Source of the DNA: Nocardioides kongjuensis | GTDB taxonomy: Bacteria > Actinomycetota > Actinomycetes > Propionibacteriales > Nocardioidaceae | DNA: 64,000 nt | Direction: 5' to 3' | Assembly: GCF_013409625.1 (NCBI RefSeq) | Contig: NZ_JACCBF010000001.1 | Location: forward strand, 3,599,001-3,663,000 | Position numbers and translations under genes: made by a program | Shown: piece after piece, positions 26,471-34,637 of the stretch | How the letters are laid out: each line of letters starts with the position of its first letter | Numbering within the stretch: the stretch's first letter is position 1 | The notes under the pieces: model-generated | The model's input: the letters and a program-made list of their open reading frames with translations, nothing else | Databases searched by the model: none | What the model was told of the DNA's origin: nothing

Positions 26471-26547
26471 GATGGAGGGGCGATGGAGGGGCGTTGGAGG
26501 GGCGTTGGAGGGGCGTTGGAGGGGCGTTGGAGGGGCGTTGGAGGGGT
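26471..26547. repeat. 11-bp tandem repeat, seven copies, between permease and amine oxidase
   Basis: Seven head-to-tail 11-base units: two GATGGAGGGGC, four GTTGGAGGGGC and a last unit ending in T. They fill most of the 112-base gap between the permease stop and the amine oxidase start. Read on the transcribed (minus) strand the unit is GCCCCTCCAAC. The period equals about one helical turn. The last copy is the only one that differs in its final base. No coding role is seen. Confidence 0.9.
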
Positions 26548-26558
26548 GGTCGCGCAGG

Positions 26559-28004
26559 TCAGGGCTGCGCGGAGGCAGGGACCGGGTCCGGGACGGCCTG
26601 GCGTCGGATCGCCAGGGACAGCAGGAGGCCGGCGGCGAAGGCGCCGACGAGCAGCGCCTTGAAGCAGGTGGCGACGCTCGCCGAGCCGCCGACCAGGAGG
26701 GCCAGGTTGTCGACGGTCATCCAGGCGAAGGCGGCGAGGCCGCAGATGGCGACGGCCGGCGCGACGACGGCCTGCCACGGCGTGGCGAGGCCGGGGTGGC
26801 GGCGGAAGTGGGCCACCACGGCGATCGAGGTGAGCAGCATCAGCGCGATCAGGCCGACGACGGAGACGGCCGCGAACCACGTGAACACCTCGAGCACCGG
26901 GTCGAGCCGGAAGGCGACGCAGCCGGCGAGGAGGACGGCGCCGACGACAGAGGTCGTGAGGGACGCGACGTGCGGCGAGCCGTGGTCCTCGTGGGCACGG
27001 CCGAGGGCGGACGGCAGGACGGCGACCTCCGAGGCGGGGTCGCCGAGGGTGTGGAGGTAGCGCGAGATGACGTTGTGGAAGGCGAGGATCGCGGCGAAGA
27101 CGCTGGTCACGAGCAGCACCTCGACGACGTCCCCACCGAAGCCGCCGAGCACCGTCGTGGCGGTCTCGCCGAGCATGGTGCCGGGGTCGGCGACTGCCCG
27201 GGCCACGGCGCCCTCGTCGCCCCACCAGGAGACCAACGCCCATGCGGAGAGGGCGTAGAAGCCACCGATGAGGAGCAGGGCCGCGTACGTCGCCCGCGGG
27301 ATGGTGCGGTCGGGGTCACGCGCCTCGTTGCGGAAGATCGCGGTGGCCTCGAAGCCGATGTAGCCGGCGACGGCGAAGATCAGCGCGATGCCCGGCGCTC
27401 CGGAGGTGAACGCCGACGGGTCGAAGGTCGTCGTCGCCAGGCCCTCGTCACCGCCACCGCGGGCGATCACGACGACGTTGAGGACCATCACGACCGCGAC
27501 CTCGGCGACGAGCAGCACCCCGAGGACCCGCCCGGACAGCTCGATGTGGCGGTAGCCCAGCAGCGCGACGACGACCATCACGGCGACGCTCCACATGCCC
27601 CAGGGCAGGTCGGGTCCGCCGTGGTCGGTGACCAGCACGTCGATCGCACTGCCGATGAAGCCGTAGACGGCCAGCTGCACGGCGGCGTACGAGACGAGCG
27701 CGAGGAAGGCCGAGCCGACCCCGGCCGGGCGGCCGAGCCCCCGGGCGACGTACGTCGAGAAGGCACCGCCGGCGTCGACGTGCCGGGCCATCGCCGTGAA
27801 CCCGACGGCGAAGAAGAGCAGCACGACCGTGCAGACGACGTACGACGCGGGGAAGGCGGCTCCGTTGCCCGCGGCGATGCCGATCGGGACGGTCCCGGCG
27901 ACGACGGTCAACGGGGCCGCTGCGGCGACGACCATGAAGACGATCGCACCGACGCCGAGGCTGCCGGAGAGCCGGTGGTGACCGGCGGACGGGGTGGTGG
28001 ACAT
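26559..28004 (-). CDS. APC-family amino acid/amine permease
   Basis: Secondary transporter of the amino acid-polyamine-organocation family, 481 residues with about 12 hydrophobic segments. The N-terminus GSLGVGAIVFMVVAAAAPLTVVAG is the first-helix signature, with the unwound GAP-type motif, and the GYIGFEATAIFRNEARDPDRTIPRA loop after helix 6 is typical. ATG 28004 is preferred over the ATG 14 codons upstream because AAGGAG lies at the right distance before it. It lies upstream of the copper amine oxidase on the same strand and presumably imports its substrate. Its promoter carries the third TGTTCAG-type site and a CRP-like box. Confidence 0.88.
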   Translation of the reverse strand: MSTTPSAGHHRLSGSLGVGAIVFMVVAAAAPLTVVAGTVPIGIAAGNGAAFPASYVVCTVVLLFFAVGFTAMARHVDAGGAFSTYVARGLGRPAGVGSAFLALVSYAAVQLAVYGFIGSAIDVLVTDHGGPDLPWGMWSVAVMVVVALLGYRHIELSGRVLGVLLVAEVAVVMVLNVVVIARGGGDEGLATTTFDPSAFTSGAPGIALIFAVAGYIGFEATAIFRNEARDPDRTIPRATYAALLLIGGFYALSAWALVSWWGDEGAVARAVADPGTMLGETATTVLGGFGGDVVEVLLVTSVFAAILAFHNVISRYLHTLGDPASEVAVLPSALGRAHEDHGSPHVASLTTSVVGAVLLAGCVAFRLDPVLEVFTWFAAVSVVGLIALMLLTSIAVVAHFRRHPGLATPWQAVVAPAVAICGLAAFAWMTVDNLALLVGGSASVATCFKALLVGAFAAGLLLSLAIRRQAVPDPVPASAQP

Positions 28005-28131
28005 CGCTGCTCCTTGCTGGACGGGGACCGGGATCGGTGCCTCCACGCTCGGCGGTCGACGTCTCCGTCCGGTCTCCGCCGGGTGAAGGTCTCCGCACCG
28101 CGGACGGGAACGGGGACGGGGTCGTTGCGGG

Positions 28132-28147
28132 CGTGATGCAGCTCACT
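28132..28147. promoter_or_regulatory. CRP/GlxR-like box upstream of amine permease
   Basis: CGTGATGCAGCTCACT matches TGTGA-N6-TCACA in its central GTGA-N6-TCAC, a perfect 14-bp palindrome, with the outer bases changed. It lies between the divergent permeases, 24 bases from the TGTTCAG-type site. The same pairing of box and site is seen at 22.3 kb. Confidence 0.4.
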
Positions 28148-28170
28148 GTGCGCTGCTCGCGGGGCCGCGC

Positions 28171-28187
28171 TGTTCAGAAACTTGACA
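28171..28187. promoter_or_regulatory. Shared operator copy 3 (amine permease promoter)
   Basis: TGTTCAGAAACTTGACA differs from copy 2 at 22293 by a single base. It lies 167 bases before the permease start and 176 bases before the divergent permease. It links amine uptake to the alcohol dehydrogenase and aldehyde dehydrogenase genes in one candidate regulon. Confidence 0.6.
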
Positions 28188-28221
28188 GCGTCGGGCGAAC
28201 GGGATGAAGGCGACGACGTGC

Positions 28222-28303
28222 TTCTCACTCGGCCGCGCGCGGTGGCCGCGGCCCGTTCTCATTCGACCCCGTCGCGGCGGTCGTGGATTCTCATTCGGAC
28301 CCC
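28222..28303. promoter_or_regulatory. Three phased direct repeats (TTCTCAYTCG) before second permease
   Basis: TTCTCACTCGGCC at 28222, TTCTCATTCGACCCC at 28256 and TTCTCATTCGGACCCC at 28288 are spaced 34 and 32 bases apart, about three helical turns. They end 60 bases before the permease start at 28363. This 357-base gap has no gene; it holds these repeats, the CRP-like box and operator copy 3. The IclR regulator encoded downstream is one candidate binder. Confidence 0.55.
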
Positions 28304-28362
28304 ACACCGCGTTCACGACGGCGTAGCGACGGGAGGGCCGTCAGGCGCTAGCGTCGGCCTCG

Positions 28363-29862
28363 ATGGACGGTGCGGACACCGGCTCCGGCCGGACTCTCGA
28401 GGGCGACCCGGTCGCAGCGCGGCTGCGGTCGTCCTCACCCGTCGGTGGGCTCTCGCGCCGGACCCTCGCCTTCCCCCAGGTCCTCGCCCAGTCGGTCGCG
28501 GCGGTCGCGCCGTCGGCCGTGATGGTGACCCTGCCGCTGCTCGCCCACCCGACGGCCGGCAGCCTGACGCCGGTCGTCTTCCTCGCTGTCGCGGCGCTCA
28601 TGGTCGCGGTCGCCCGCTGCGTGAACGCGTTCGCGACGCGCATGGTCGCGCCCGGCGGGCTGTACAGCTACACCGTCAAGGGCCTCGGGCCGCGCGCCGG
28701 CCTCGTTGCCGGCCTGTCGCTGGTGATCGGGTACGCCGGTGCGGCAGCCGCGAGTGTCCTGGGCGCCGCCGAGTTCCTGCTCGCCCTCCTCGACGACCTC
28801 GGTCTCGACCCCGACCCCGCAACGGCCCGTCCGCTCGCCTGTCTCGCGGTCGCCGCGGCCGCGGGCGCGGTGATGGTGCGGGGCGTGCGCCTGTCGGCCG
28901 GCGCGGTGCTCGTCGTCGAGGCGCTCGCGATCTCGACCGTCGTGGTGGTCCTCACCGTCGCGGGCTGGACCGACCTGCGCATCGACGCCGGCCTGGGCAG
29001 CTCCGTCGCCGAGGGCCACTGGGGCCTGGTGCTGCTGCTGGCGATGGTCGCCTTCGTCGGCTTCGAGTCGGCGACGACCCTGAGCAGCGAGACCCGGCGC
29101 CCGTTCAGCGCGGTGCCCCGAGCCGTGCGCTGGACGCCCGTCGTCACCGGTCTGCTGTTCGCCGGGGCGGCGCTGCTGGTCACCCGTGACGGGTTCGTGG
29201 GCGCCGGAGGCTCCGGGATGGCCTGGGACCTGTCGGGCGGCGGAGGGGCCGTGCCGCGGCTGGTCGAGGGGCTGCTGCACGTGGGCGTGCTCGGCTCCTG
29301 GTTCGCGTGCGCGTGCGGCTCGACGACCGCGCTGACCCGGACCTTGTTCACGATGGCCCGTGAAGGGGTCCTGCCCGCGCCGCTGGGACGCACCCACCGC
29401 CGCTGGCGCACGCCGGCGCTGACCCTGACCGTGGCCTCGACCCTGGTCGGCGCTGCCGTCGCGGCGACGACGGCCGTCGGCGTGGCAGCCGACGAGCTGT
29501 TCGTCTGGCTGCTGGCCCTGTCCGCGCAGGGGTACGTCGTCGCCTACGTCTTCTGCGTCGTCGCAGCCCCCGTCTTCCTCCACCGGATCGGCGAGCTGCC
29601 GCGCGCAGGCTGGCTGGTGCCCACCCTCACCGCCACCGCGATGGCCGGCATCGTGGTCGCGGGCACCGCCCTCGACCCCGGCCGGTTCAGCCGTCCGGCG
29701 GTGGTCTACCTCGCGCTGCTCGCATCCGGCCTCGTGCTCACCCTGATTCGGCTGCGGGCCCGCGGCGTCCGGCTCGCCGCGCTGGGCCTGTACGACGAGA
29801 CCACCGAGGCCGACCTGCTGACCAGGCGCCGGACCGCGTGGCGAGGGGGCGAGCATGGTTGA
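28363..29862 (+). CDS. APC-family permease (second)
   Basis: A 499-residue transporter with about 12 hydrophobic segments after a 45-residue polar N-terminus. Family signs: RTLAFPQVLAQSVAAVAPSAVM as first helix, PGGLYSYTVKGLGP after helix 2, and AFVGFESATTLSSETRRP at the helix 6 end. It is not close in sequence to the permease encoded divergently, so it likely carries another amine or amino acid. The gene overlaps the IclR regulator by eight bases, which suggests the regulator controls this permease. Confidence 0.82.
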   Translation: MDGADTGSGRTLEGDPVAARLRSSSPVGGLSRRTLAFPQVLAQSVAAVAPSAVMVTLPLLAHPTAGSLTPVVFLAVAALMVAVARCVNAFATRMVAPGGLYSYTVKGLGPRAGLVAGLSLVIGYAGAAAASVLGAAEFLLALLDDLGLDPDPATARPLACLAVAAAAGAVMVRGVRLSAGAVLVVEALAISTVVVVLTVAGWTDLRIDAGLGSSVAEGHWGLVLLLAMVAFVGFESATTLSSETRRPFSAVPRAVRWTPVVTGLLFAGAALLVTRDGFVGAGGSGMAWDLSGGGGAVPRLVEGLLHVGVLGSWFACACGSTTALTRTLFTMAREGVLPAPLGRTHRRWRTPALTLTVASTLVGAAVAATTAVGVAADELFVWLLALSAQGYVVAYVFCVVAAPVFLHRIGELPRAGWLVPTLTATAMAGIVVAGTALDPGRFSRPAVVYLALLASGLVLTLIRLRARGVRLAALGLYDETTEADLLTRRRTAWRGGEHG

Positions 29863-30505
29863 CAGCTCCCCGATCAGCGGGCGCCAGCCCAAGGCCATCC
29901 AGAACGCGCTGGCCGTGCTGGAGGCGGTCGCCCTCTCCGGCAGCGGCGTGACGGCCAAGCAGATCGCGAGCCGCCTCTCGATGCCGCCCGCGACGGTCTA
30001 CCGGATCCTCAACCTGCTGGTGGCCGAGGAGTACCTCGTGCGCCTGCCGGAGCTCTCGGGCTTCGCGCTCGGACGGCGGATCGACGTGTTCGTCGACGCG
30101 GCCCTCACGCCGACGATCGTCCAGTCCGCACGCGACCTGCTGACCGAGCTGCGGATGACGGTGCGGGTAGGGATCCACCTGTGCTCGTGCCGGTCGGGCG
30201 TCGTGCGGATCCTCGACGCCGACCCGGACTTCCCGCCTCCGCTGACCGAGCCCGAGCTCAACGCGCGCCTCCCGCGGACCGCTCTCGGCGACCTGATGGC
30301 CGGCGGGCGGGAGCGGGCCACCGCCCACCGGGCCGCCGACGTGGCGCCCGACACGGAGTCGGTCGCGGTCGGGATCTACAACCGCGACGGCGTGCTGCAC
30401 GCCGCCCTGTGGATGGTCGGCTCCCCCAGCGGGATCGCCGTGGTGCAGGAGCGGCTCACGACGATCGCGCGGCGCGCCGGCGACCTCGACCCGCTGCTGC
30501 ACTGA
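29855..30505 (+). CDS. IclR-type transcriptional regulator
   Basis: A 216-residue regulator. The N-terminal winged helix-turn-helix is clear (IQNALAVLEAVALSGSG, then VTAKQIASRLSMPPATVYRILNLL), and the rest resembles a shortened IclR effector domain of about 140 residues with a C-terminal LPRTALGDLMAGG turn. It overlaps the permease before it by eight bases. Its last 50 bases also overlap the convergent mftF gene, an arrangement that leaves no terminator between the two units. Confidence 0.8.
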   Translation: MVDSSPISGRQPKAIQNALAVLEAVALSGSGVTAKQIASRLSMPPATVYRILNLLVAEEYLVRLPELSGFALGRRIDVFVDAALTPTIVQSARDLLTELRMTVRVGIHLCSCRSGVVRILDADPDFPPPLTEPELNARLPRTALGDLMAGGRERATAHRAADVAPDTESVAVGIYNRDGVLHAALWMVGSPSGIAVVQERLTTIARRAGDLDPLLH

Positions 30506-31961
30506 CCTCACGCCTCCCACCGGCCCGGGTGGTCCCGGGCCGGCGCGGGAGGAGGCAGCGTGGGCTGCGGCGGAGGATCGCGCCCCACCACAGGCCGCTG
30601 CCGTAGGCGAGGTCGTCGAGCCGCCGGGCGACGAGGGCGGTGAGCGGGTCGACGCCGGTGCGCTCGCGGAGGAAGACGACCATGTCGACGGCGACCGCCG
30701 AGAGCAGGGCTCGGCGGACCTGCCGGCTGAAGGGGGCCGCGAGGGCGGCGAGCGGCCACCAGTGGCGCAGCAGGAGCCCGGCCTCCTGGCGGACCGCCCA
30801 CGCCGTGCCCTTCGCGGCGAGCCGGGCGGCCACGACGTTGCGTCCCTCCTCGAGCGGGAGGTGGGGCGCGAGGTTGCGGGCGGTCAGCGCGCCCGCGCCC
30901 GCAGCGACGGGCAGGGACCACCAGCGCCGCTGCAGGAGCGCCCAGCCGCTGAGCGCCATGGTCGGGGACAGGACGGCGGGGGCCACCTTGCCGCCGTGGC
31001 GGGCGGCGAGGTCGGCGCCGCCGGTGCCGTAGAAGAACTTGCGGCCCAGCCAGCTGCGCACGGTGCCGCGGACGTCGTGGTCGGCGCGCACGTCGGGGTC
31101 GTAGCGGACGAGGTGGCCGGCGTCGACGAGACGCCAGACGAGGTCGACGTCCTCGGCGACGCGCCAGCCGTCCTCGAAGCCACCGGTGTCGCCGGCGAGG
31201 AGCTCGGTCCGGCCGACGAGGCAGGCGGAGGGAAGCCATCCCGTCGCGGCGCCGGGACGGACCACCCCGCCGGTGGAGCCGAGGTCGAGGGAGGAGGCCG
31301 CGGCGTCGTACCGCTCGAACCAGCGCGCCCGACGACCCGGTGCGCTGCGCACCTTGCCGACCACCTGCGGGCCGACGAGGGCGACCCGCGGGTCGGCACC
31401 GTGGCGGGCGAGGTCGAGCAGGCGAGAGGCGTCGACGGTCACGTCGGAGTCGACGAACGCCACCAGCGGCGACCGGACCAGGCGCAGGCCCGCGTTGCGG
31501 GCGCCGGCAGGACCGAGGTTGGTGCTGAGCCGGTGGACCCGCGCGCCGTGGCGGTCGGCGACCTCGGCCACCCGGTGGGGTTGCTCGGAGTCGTCGTCGA
31601 CCACGATGACGCTCAACGGGACCAGCGCTGCCAGGCACCTGTCGAGCTGCTCGGGCCGGTCGCGCACCGGTACGACGACGGTGAGGTCGGTCAGGGCGAC
31701 CTCGATCGGGCTGTCGGGATGGTCGAGGACGGGGTTGGCGAGGTTGCCGTCGAGGAGGCGACGCGCGAGTCGGGCGGTGGCCGTGTCCGTGACGACCAGG
31801 TCGTCGCCGGCGAGCAGGCTGCGGGCCCGGACGCTCAGCCGGACCGCCCGCACCGGGGAGCCGCCGACCAGGAGGCGGCCCGCCTCGGCGTGCGCCACGT
31901 CGGCGCGCAGGCGGATCCGGAAGCCGTCGGGAAGGTCGCTGACGACGCGGGTGGCTGTCAT
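30456..31961 (-). CDS. mftF: Mycofactocin glycosyltransferase MftF
   Basis: Family 2 glycosyltransferase of 501 residues that adds the beta-1,4-glucose chain to (pre)mycofactocin. An N-terminal domain with a cofactor-recognition fold (about 1-90) precedes the GT-A domain: VVVPVRDRPEQLDRCLAAL, VIVVDDDS, LSTNLGPAGARNAGLRLV, then the acceptor region EDVDLVWRLVDAGH. The C-terminal 170 residues contain hydrophobic stretches, so membrane association is likely. ATG 31961 overlaps the SDR stop (ATGA). It is the last gene of the mft operon here. It overlaps the convergent IclR gene by 50 bases. Confidence 0.92.
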   Translation of the reverse strand: MTATRVVSDLPDGFRIRLRADVAHAEAGRLLVGGSPVRAVRLSVRARSLLAGDDLVVTDTATARLARRLLDGNLANPVLDHPDSPIEVALTDLTVVVPVRDRPEQLDRCLAALVPLSVIVVDDDSEQPHRVAEVADRHGARVHRLSTNLGPAGARNAGLRLVRSPLVAFVDSDVTVDASRLLDLARHGADPRVALVGPQVVGKVRSAPGRRARWFERYDAAASSLDLGSTGGVVRPGAATGWLPSACLVGRTELLAGDTGGFEDGWRVAEDVDLVWRLVDAGHLVRYDPDVRADHDVRGTVRSWLGRKFFYGTGGADLAARHGGKVAPAVLSPTMALSGWALLQRRWWSLPVAAGAGALTARNLAPHLPLEEGRNVVAARLAAKGTAWAVRQEAGLLLRHWWPLAALAAPFSRQVRRALLSAVAVDMVVFLRERTGVDPLTALVARRLDDLAYGSGLWWGAILRRSPRCLLPRRPGTTRAGGRREVSAAAGRGRRRAARSS

Positions 31962-32686
31962 GGCGCGAAACCCCCGTCGGCATGCACGACGGATCCGTTG
32001 AGGACGGCGGCCTCGCGACTGCAGCAGAAGGCGACGGTGGCGGCGACCTCATCGGGCTCGAGGACGCGACGCAGGAGCTGGTTCCCCGCGAAGCCGTCGA
32101 TGTCGTCGAGGCCGTAGAGCGCGGCGGTGGCCTCCAGCATCGGGGTCCGGGTCGAGCCGGGCGAGACGGCGCAGGCGCTCACGCCCGTCCCGGCGAGGTC
32201 GGCGGCGAGACCCTTCACGAGGCCGACGACGGCGTGCTTGGCGGCGTTGTAGGCCGCGAGGTGGTGCAGCCCGTGGTGGGCGGCGGCGGACGCGATCGCG
32301 ACGAACCGGCAGCCGGTCGGGTCGGGGCCGGCCAGCATCGCGGGGACGGTGGCGGCGGCGGTGTTCCACACGCCCTTCACGTCGACGTCCCAGAGCAGGT
32401 CGAGGTCGGCCTGCGGGGTCTCCCACAACGGGCGGCCCCCGGCGATGACCGCGGCCCCCGCGACCGCGGCGTCGAGCCGGCCCCAGCGATCGAGTGCGAG
32501 GCCGACGGCCGTCGCGAGGGCTGCGCGGTCGCGGACGTCGGCGACGTGCGCCACGACCTGGTCACCCTGCGGGGAGACCGCGAGCTCGTCGACGGCCACG
32601 ACGCGGTCACCACGACCGGCGAGAGCACGCACGGTCGCGGCGCCGATGCCCCGGGCGGCGCCGGTCACCAGGACCACCCGGCTCAT
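31958..32686 (-). CDS. Mycofactocin-coupled short-chain dehydrogenase
   Basis: Short-chain dehydrogenase of 242 residues. Cofactor motif TGAARGIG at residues 8-15, catalytic YNAAK with an upstream serine in IASAAAHHG, and a C-terminal VLNGSVVHADGGFAP. SDRs located within mft loci belong to subfamilies with non-exchangeable NAD that hand electrons to mycofactocin. The gene sits between mftE and mftF with overlaps at both ends (ATG 32686 overlaps the mftE stop). Whether it acts on a carbinol substrate or on mycofactocin itself is not visible. Confidence 0.85.
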   Translation of the reverse strand: MSRVVLVTGAARGIGAATVRALAGRGDRVVAVDELAVSPQGDQVVAHVADVRDRAALATAVGLALDRWGRLDAAVAGAAVIAGGRPLWETPQADLDLLWDVDVKGVWNTAAATVPAMLAGPDPTGCRFVAIASAAAHHGLHHLAAYNAAKHAVVGLVKGLAADLAGTGVSACAVSPGSTRTPMLEATAALYGLDDIDGFAGNQLLRRVLEPDEVAATVAFCCSREAAVLNGSVVHADGGFAP

Positions 32687-33375
32687 CGTCGTACCGCGTC
32701 CACGACGTCGGCGACCATCGAGGCCAGCACCGCCGCTCCCTCCTCGGCGCTCGCTCCCGACGGGTCGCCGAGCACGCCGTTGGGCGAGACCGCCTTGACA
32801 CCGCCGGCCATCATGAGCGGCAGCAGCTCGGCGAGGGTTCCGGTGTTGCCGGCCTCGGCGCGGTCGAGCCAGACGTTCCACGGGGCGATGTGCAGCATCA
32901 GGGAGGTCTCGGTGCGTCCGGCGTGCAGGTCCGCCCCGGGGTTCGACGGCGGTTCGGTCGCGCAGGGCACCCAGTCGACGTCGTGCCCCTCGTCCACCAG
33001 CCGGCGCACCGCGCCTCTCAGGGCCACGACGTTGCCCCCGTGGGCGTTGACGAACACCACGCGGGCGGCCCAGGTGCGCATCGAGCGGGCGAGCTCGACG
33101 AGGACGTCGTGGAGGACCGTCGTGCCGATCGAGCTGGTGCCGGCGAAGTCCTGGTGCTCCCCGCTCGAGCCGTAGGACAGGGCGGGCGCGATCAGCACCG
33201 GCAGGCCGGCCGCTGCCATCACCTCGGCGGCACGAGCGGCGACCGCGGTGGCGATGACGGTGTCGGTGTCGAGCGGCAGGTGCGGTCCGTGCTGCTCGAT
33301 CGAGCCGACCGGGACCAGCACGGTTGGCCCGGCTGGAAGACCGGGCGAGGTCGCGGGCGCCAGCTCGGGGGCCAT
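32683..33375 (-). CDS. mftE: Mycofactocin precursor peptidase MftE (creatininase family)
   Basis: Metal-dependent amidohydrolase of 230 residues that cuts the modified MftA C-terminal dipeptide (AHDP) from its leader. Creatininase-family metal ligands are seen in VPVGSIEQHGPHLPLDTDT, GEHQDFAGT and FVNAHGGN, plus the glutamate in AGRTETSLMLHI. ATG 33375 is used; a TTG two codons upstream would overlap the mftD stop. It lies between mftD and the SDR gene, with the usual order for the pathway. Confidence 0.93.
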   Translation of the reverse strand: MAPELAPATSPGLPAGPTVLVPVGSIEQHGPHLPLDTDTVIATAVAARAAEVMAAAGLPVLIAPALSYGSSGEHQDFAGTSSIGTTVLHDVLVELARSMRTWAARVVFVNAHGGNVVALRGAVRRLVDEGHDVDWVPCATEPPSNPGADLHAGRTETSLMLHIAPWNVWLDRAEAGNTGTLAELLPLMMAGGVKAVSPNGVLGDPSGASAEEGAAVLASMVADVVDAVRR

Positions 33376-33377
33376 GG

Positions 33378-34637
33378 TCAACGCCCCGCCCGGACGGTCC
33401 TGGCAGGCTCGGGCACGCCGAGGGCGCGCTCGAACCCGTCGGGGATCAGCAGGTGCTCGGGCCGCAGCTCGCCGGTGGAGCCGAGCGCCAGCCCACGCAA
33501 CGCGGAGTCGATGCCGCCGGAGAGGACGTCGAGGACGTTCTCCACGCCCGCCTGGCCGTTCGCCGCCAGCCCCCACAGGTAGGCCCGGCCGATCATGACC
33601 GCCTTCGCACCGAGCGCGAGGGCCTTGACGACGTCGGAGCCGCGGCGCACGCCGCCGTCCATCACGACATCGATCTGCTCGCCGACCGCCTCAGCGATCG
33701 GGCGGACCATCCGGATCGCGGCCGGGGTGCCGTCGAGGTTGTTGCCGCCGTGGTTGGACACCGAGATCCCGGCGACCCCGGCGTCCACGGCCCGCAGGGC
33801 GTCGTCGACACGGCACACGCCCTTGAGCACGAACGGCGTCCCGGAGACCTGCGCCCAGGTCTCACGCATCCACGCGACGTCGTCCCAGGTGGGCGGCGGC
33901 GTGGTCATCCACTCGTAGTAGGCACCGAAGAACGTCGGCCCCGTCGTCTCCCCGGGTGCGGCGAGGTTGGGCGCGGTCAGGTCGGGAAGCTTCCCGGTCT
34001 GGCGGAACTGCTGGCCGAACTGCCACAGCCAACGCGGCTTGGTCGCGACCTTCGGAGCGAGCCGGACCATCGCCTTGAGGTCCACCTTCTCCGGGATCTC
34101 CGGGCTGCCCCAGTCACGGCCCATCGAGAACGACCAGTCCAGGGTGGCGATCAGGCCCCGCACGCCCGCGGCCTGCGCGCGCTGCATGCGCTGCACCATC
34201 GTGTCGCGATCGCCGGTCCAGTACATCTGGAAGAACGTGTTCGCGCCGGTGCCCGTGACCTCCTCGACGGACTTGGAGGCGAAGTTCGACAGGCCCATGA
34301 TCGTGCCCCGCGCGGCGGCCGCGCGGGCGACGGCGACCTCGCCGTCGGGGTGGACCGCTTGTACGCCGGTCGGGGAGATGAGCACCGGCAGCCCGATCTG
34401 CTGGCCGAAGACGGTGGTCGCCTGGGACCGCTCGGGCAGCTGGCCCACGACGTGCGGCGCCATGCCGAGCTCGGCGAACGCGGCCTGGTTGTCGGCCACG
34501 GACTGGCCGCGCTCGGAGCCGGCCACCAGGGCGCCGTACACCGGCTGCGGGAGACGCTTGCGGGCCCGCTCCTGCGCGACCGCGACCGACTCGAACCAGG
34601 GGTTCTGCTTCCAGGGGTTCTCGAACTTCTTGCTCAT
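33378..34637 (-). CDS. mftD: Premycofactocin synthase MftD (FMN-dependent)
   Basis: Flavin enzyme of the lactate/glycolate oxidase family, 419 residues. It oxidatively deaminates AHDP to give premycofactocin, the redox-active alpha-keto amide. Family motifs: ISPTGVQAVHPDGEVAVARAA, the substrate and base segment SVSNHGGNNLDGTPA near residue 287, and DGGVRRGSDVVKALALGAKAVMIGR for the FMN phosphate. ATG 34637 overlaps the mftC stop (TGATG). The unusual N-terminus WKQNPWFESVAVAQERA is shared with MftD proteins. Confidence 0.95.
   Translation of the reverse strand: MSKKFENPWKQNPWFESVAVAQERARKRLPQPVYGALVAGSERGQSVADNQAAFAELGMAPHVVGQLPERSQATTVFGQQIGLPVLISPTGVQAVHPDGEVAVARAAAARGTIMGLSNFASKSVEEVTGTGANTFFQMYWTGDRDTMVQRMQRAQAAGVRGLIATLDWSFSMGRDWGSPEIPEKVDLKAMVRLAPKVATKPRWLWQFGQQFRQTGKLPDLTAPNLAAPGETTGPTFFGAYYEWMTTPPPTWDDVAWMRETWAQVSGTPFVLKGVCRVDDALRAVDAGVAGISVSNHGGNNLDGTPAAIRMVRPIAEAVGEQIDVVMDGGVRRGSDVVKALALGAKAVMIGRAYLWGLAANGQAGVENVLDVLSGGIDSALRGLALGSTGELRPEHLLIPDGFERALGVPEPARTVRAGR

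Noticed and set aside
26471..26547. Tandem 11-bp repeat as a CRISPR array
   Set aside because: Units are only 11 bases with no unique spacers and no cas genes nearby.
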